NCBI GenBank assembly: GCA_965277025.1
Contig: OZ255706.1
Span: 1,674,001 to 1,738,000, forward strand
Origin: Methylomarinum sp965277025
GTDB lineage: Bacteria; Pseudomonadota; Gammaproteobacteria; Methylococcales; Methylomonadaceae
DNA length: 64,000 nucleotides
Direction of reading: 5' to 3'
Below are positions 62,165 through 64,000 of the stretch, one piece after another; the stretch's first letter is position 1; each line of letters starts with the position of its first letter. Both the position numbers and the translations under genes were made by a program. The notes below the pieces were generated by a model. The model was given only the letters and a program-made list of their open reading frames with translations, was not told where the DNA came from and ran no database searches.

Positions 62165-64000
62165 ATGAAGCTAAAAATTGCAATTGCAACGCTTCTGGCC
62201 ATTCCGGCCTTGGCATCTGCGGAAGAACAACAGCTGCCGACTATTATTGTAGAAGGGGTTTATCAGCGTCCGGGAACGTTTTCTACTGCACCGGACTCAT
62301 CTGTGTTGAAAGATACCGCCTCTTTACTGGAAAGGGTGCCAGGGGCGACTGTCAATAGAAATGGTCCATTGACGGGGATTGCGTCATATCATGGTATGTA
62401 TGGTAATCGTATCAACGTCAATATCGATGGGATGGATATTAAAGAAGTCGGTCCAAACAGCATGGATCCGCCGTTGAGTCATATTCCGGCGCCGTTGGTC
62501 AAGTCATTAAAAGTACAGAGAGGTGTTGCGCCGGTCAGTAGTGGTATTGAAACAATCGGTGGCTCCATGTCGGTCGATATGAGAAAAGGCCGTTTTGCCG
62601 AAGAAGAGGGTGAGATTGAAGTCAGTGGTTTGGCTTCCATGGGTTTCAGCTCGGCTCAAGAGGGTAAGTTTGGTGTCTTGATGGGGGCTGTGGCGAATAA
62701 AAATCACAAAGTGTATCTAAGCGGCATCGAAGAAAAGGGTCATGACTACAAAGTGGAAGATGATGAGCGCTTAAAGTCAAGGCAGCCGACACAATATGAC
62801 AGAGACAGTTTTTCAACCGGCTACGCCTATCGGCGAGACGGTCATGAGGCTGAGCTGAATTACAATAATATCGATACCGGAATTTCAGGTACACCGGCGC
62901 TGCCGATGGACATCATGTATGTTCGAGGTGGCCTTTATAATGGTAAATACCAATGGGATCTGGGTGATGGTCGGCAATTACGCATTGAAGGCTTTTACCA
63001 GAAGATGCGGCATTTAATGAATAACTACACGCTGCGCACATCCGCGACGCAAAAATCCAATCGTACGACCGTCGAAGCAGGAGGTTATAAGCTGGCATGG
63101 GATATGCCGCTGTTTGATGGTGATTTAAGCCTTGGTTTTGATGCGGATAAATCTCTGAATAATGCCAATGTAGCCATAGCTGCTATGGGTGGCATCAATA
63201 TCCACTTTTTTAACGATACGCAAAGAGATCGTTATAGCGCCTTTGCGGAATGGTCTAAGGACTTGACAGAAGATTTGTCTATGGAAGTGGGTGTTCGTTA
63301 TACCCATATCTGGTCAAATACAGGGAATGCAATTGTCAATATGGGGCCTAAAGTTGCCGATGCAAATGCTTTCAATGCGTTGGATCACAAAAGAAATTTC
63401 GATTTTGTCGATTCTGACGCTATTTTTCGTTATGCCTTGAGCGATCAGTTGGATATCAAGGTCGGTTTAGGCCGAAAAAATAGAGCGCCCAGCTATCAAG
63501 CTTTATATTTATGGACCGATGCATCATCGGTTGGCGGCTTGGCAGATGGCAATACCTATCTGGGTAATTTAAATCTGAAGCACGAGACGGCGTATCAGTT
63601 TGATCTAGGTCTAGATTGGCATACTGATAAAGCTTATGTATCTCCGCGTGTTTACTACCATTACATCGAAGATTATATTCAAGGATTGAAAACAGCCAGG
63701 GCGTTGGCGAAAGGTGCAAATATTCTTGAATTCAGCAATGTCGATGCGCACTTGTTTGGTGTCGATCTGGAAGCTGGTTATTCGATTGATGAGAATTGGC
63801 GTCTGGATGCCGGCTTGAATTATACTCGCGGCCAGATCCTGAGTTCTCCTGTGGCGTTGAGTAATGATAACATGTATCGTATTGCGCCATTGAACGGGCG
63901 CACCCAGGTTACTTACCAGAATAATGGCTGGATGGGCTCGGTTGAAGGTGTCTTTTTCGCCAGACAAGGTGATGTGGCGGCCTATAACGATGAGTTGAAA
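62165..64000 (+). CDS. TonB-dependent receptor, probably copper type (OprC/NosA-like), 3' end outside the window
   Basis: 612 codons are visible with no stop. A signal peptide (MKLKIAIATLLAIPALASA) is followed by a TonB-box-like region (QLPTIIVEG) and a plug domain: LLERVPGATVNRNGPL, GMYGNRINVNIDGMDI, GPNSMDPPLSHIPAPLV and GGSMSVDM. The barrel includes GFYQKMRHLMNNYTLR, which closely resembles the corresponding site of the copper receptor OprC (HVMDNFSLR in my memory of that protein). A family assignment to the copper receptors is therefore likely but not proven. Confidence 0.8.
   Translation, partial: MKLKIAIATLLAIPALASAEEQQLPTIIVEGVYQRPGTFSTAPDSSVLKDTASLLERVPGATVNRNGPLTGIASYHGMYGNRINVNIDGMDIKEVGPNSMDPPLSHIPAPLVKSLKVQRGVAPVSSGIETIGGSMSVDMRKGRFAEEEGEIEVSGLASMGFSSAQEGKFGVLMGAVANKNHKVYLSGIEEKGHDYKVEDDERLKSRQPTQYDRDSFSTGYAYRRDGHEAELNYNNIDTGISGTPALPMDIMYVRGGLYNGKYQWDLGDGRQLRIEGFYQKMRHLMNNYTLRTSATQKSNRTTVEAGGYKLAWDMPLFDGDLSLGFDADKSLNNANVAIAAMGGINIHFFNDTQRDRYSAFAEWSKDLTEDLSMEVGVRYTHIWSNTGNAIVNMGPKVADANAFNALDHKRNFDFVDSDAIFRYALSDQLDIKVGLGRKNRAPSYQALYLWTDASSVGGLADGNTYLGNLNLKHETAYQFDLGLDWHTDKAYVSPRVYYHYIEDYIQGLKTARALAKGANILEFSNVDAHLFGVDLEAGYSIDENWRLDAGLNYTRGQILSSPVALSNDNMYRIAPLNGRTQVTYQNNGWMGSVEGVFFARQGDVAAYNDELK

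Noticed and set aside
1..64000. CRISPR array, prophage, tRNA or rRNA genes
   Set aside because: No spaced direct repeats, phage structural genes, tRNA arms or rRNA-like sequence were seen by eye on either strand.

Overview
The window looks like a chromosomal segment of a gammaproteobacterium, most likely a methanotroph of the order Methylococcales. This is inferred from the gene order nrdR-ribD-ribE-ribBA-ribH-nusB-thiL-pgpA, a methanethiol oxidase (SBP56/MtoX) locus with SCO and MauG modules, a PEP-CTERM/exosortase-type acyltransferase, a copper-type TonB receptor, and a moderate GC content by eye. No tRNA, rRNA, CRISPR array or prophage was seen. Family names come from recognising motifs by eye; no search was run.

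Layout. 1-5.5 kb: a PilZ-like fragment, a class I adenylate cyclase cut at its 5' end by an IS630 remnant, a full IS4-family element fused to an inverted piece of itself, a DUF2835 gene and htpX. 5.5-15.1 kb: a sugar dehydrogenase, nudF, then a glycogen-linked region: glgX facing a four-gene strand of DUF4912, GH57, a double starch-binding-domain nuclease and a phospholipase D-like protein. 15.2-20.5 kb: a decaying locus of hotdog protein, cyclic-nucleotide-binding protein (frameshift), N-acyl amino acid synthase-like acyltransferase, DUF455 ferritin-like protein (nonsense codon plus IS701-like insertion) and nnrS. 20.6-27.7 kb: the riboflavin/nusB/thiL/pgpA operon, split by an IS4-family copy before ribH. 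28.2-31.5 kb: a Phd/RelE-type toxin-antitoxin pair and an IS701-like copy that carries an IS3 element. 31.5-37.1 kb: a secreted metzincin with a separate propeptide-like protein, a TetR regulator with two matching operators, an ISNCY-like transposase and a DUF4242 protein. 37.2-40.4 kb: mtoX and a fused SCO-MauG protein. 40.4-43.8 kb: a gene fragment and a nested IS (GC-rich ISAs1-like element inside an IS5-like element). 43.9-52.4 kb: trhP, an orphan membrane fusion protein, repeat-rich DNA, then topA, smg, dprA and a LysM protein. 52.5-57.3 kb: two more IS4-family copies, one of them inside a HIT gene, with a dodecin, a membrane protein and fliL. 57.3-64 kb: nagZ, pdxJ, a PP2C phosphatase, a miniature inverted-repeat element, a sigma-54 activator, a SafE/TauE-like protein and the start of a copper-type TonB receptor.

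The genome is under active IS expansion: three of the four full IS4-family copies are about 1,222 bp with clean 9-bp target duplications, and several genes are visibly broken. The two most interesting loci are the glycogen-linked nuclease/phospholipase cluster, which has intact catalytic motifs and no obvious textbook role, and the MtoX locus, whose two maturation modules are fused in one polypeptide.
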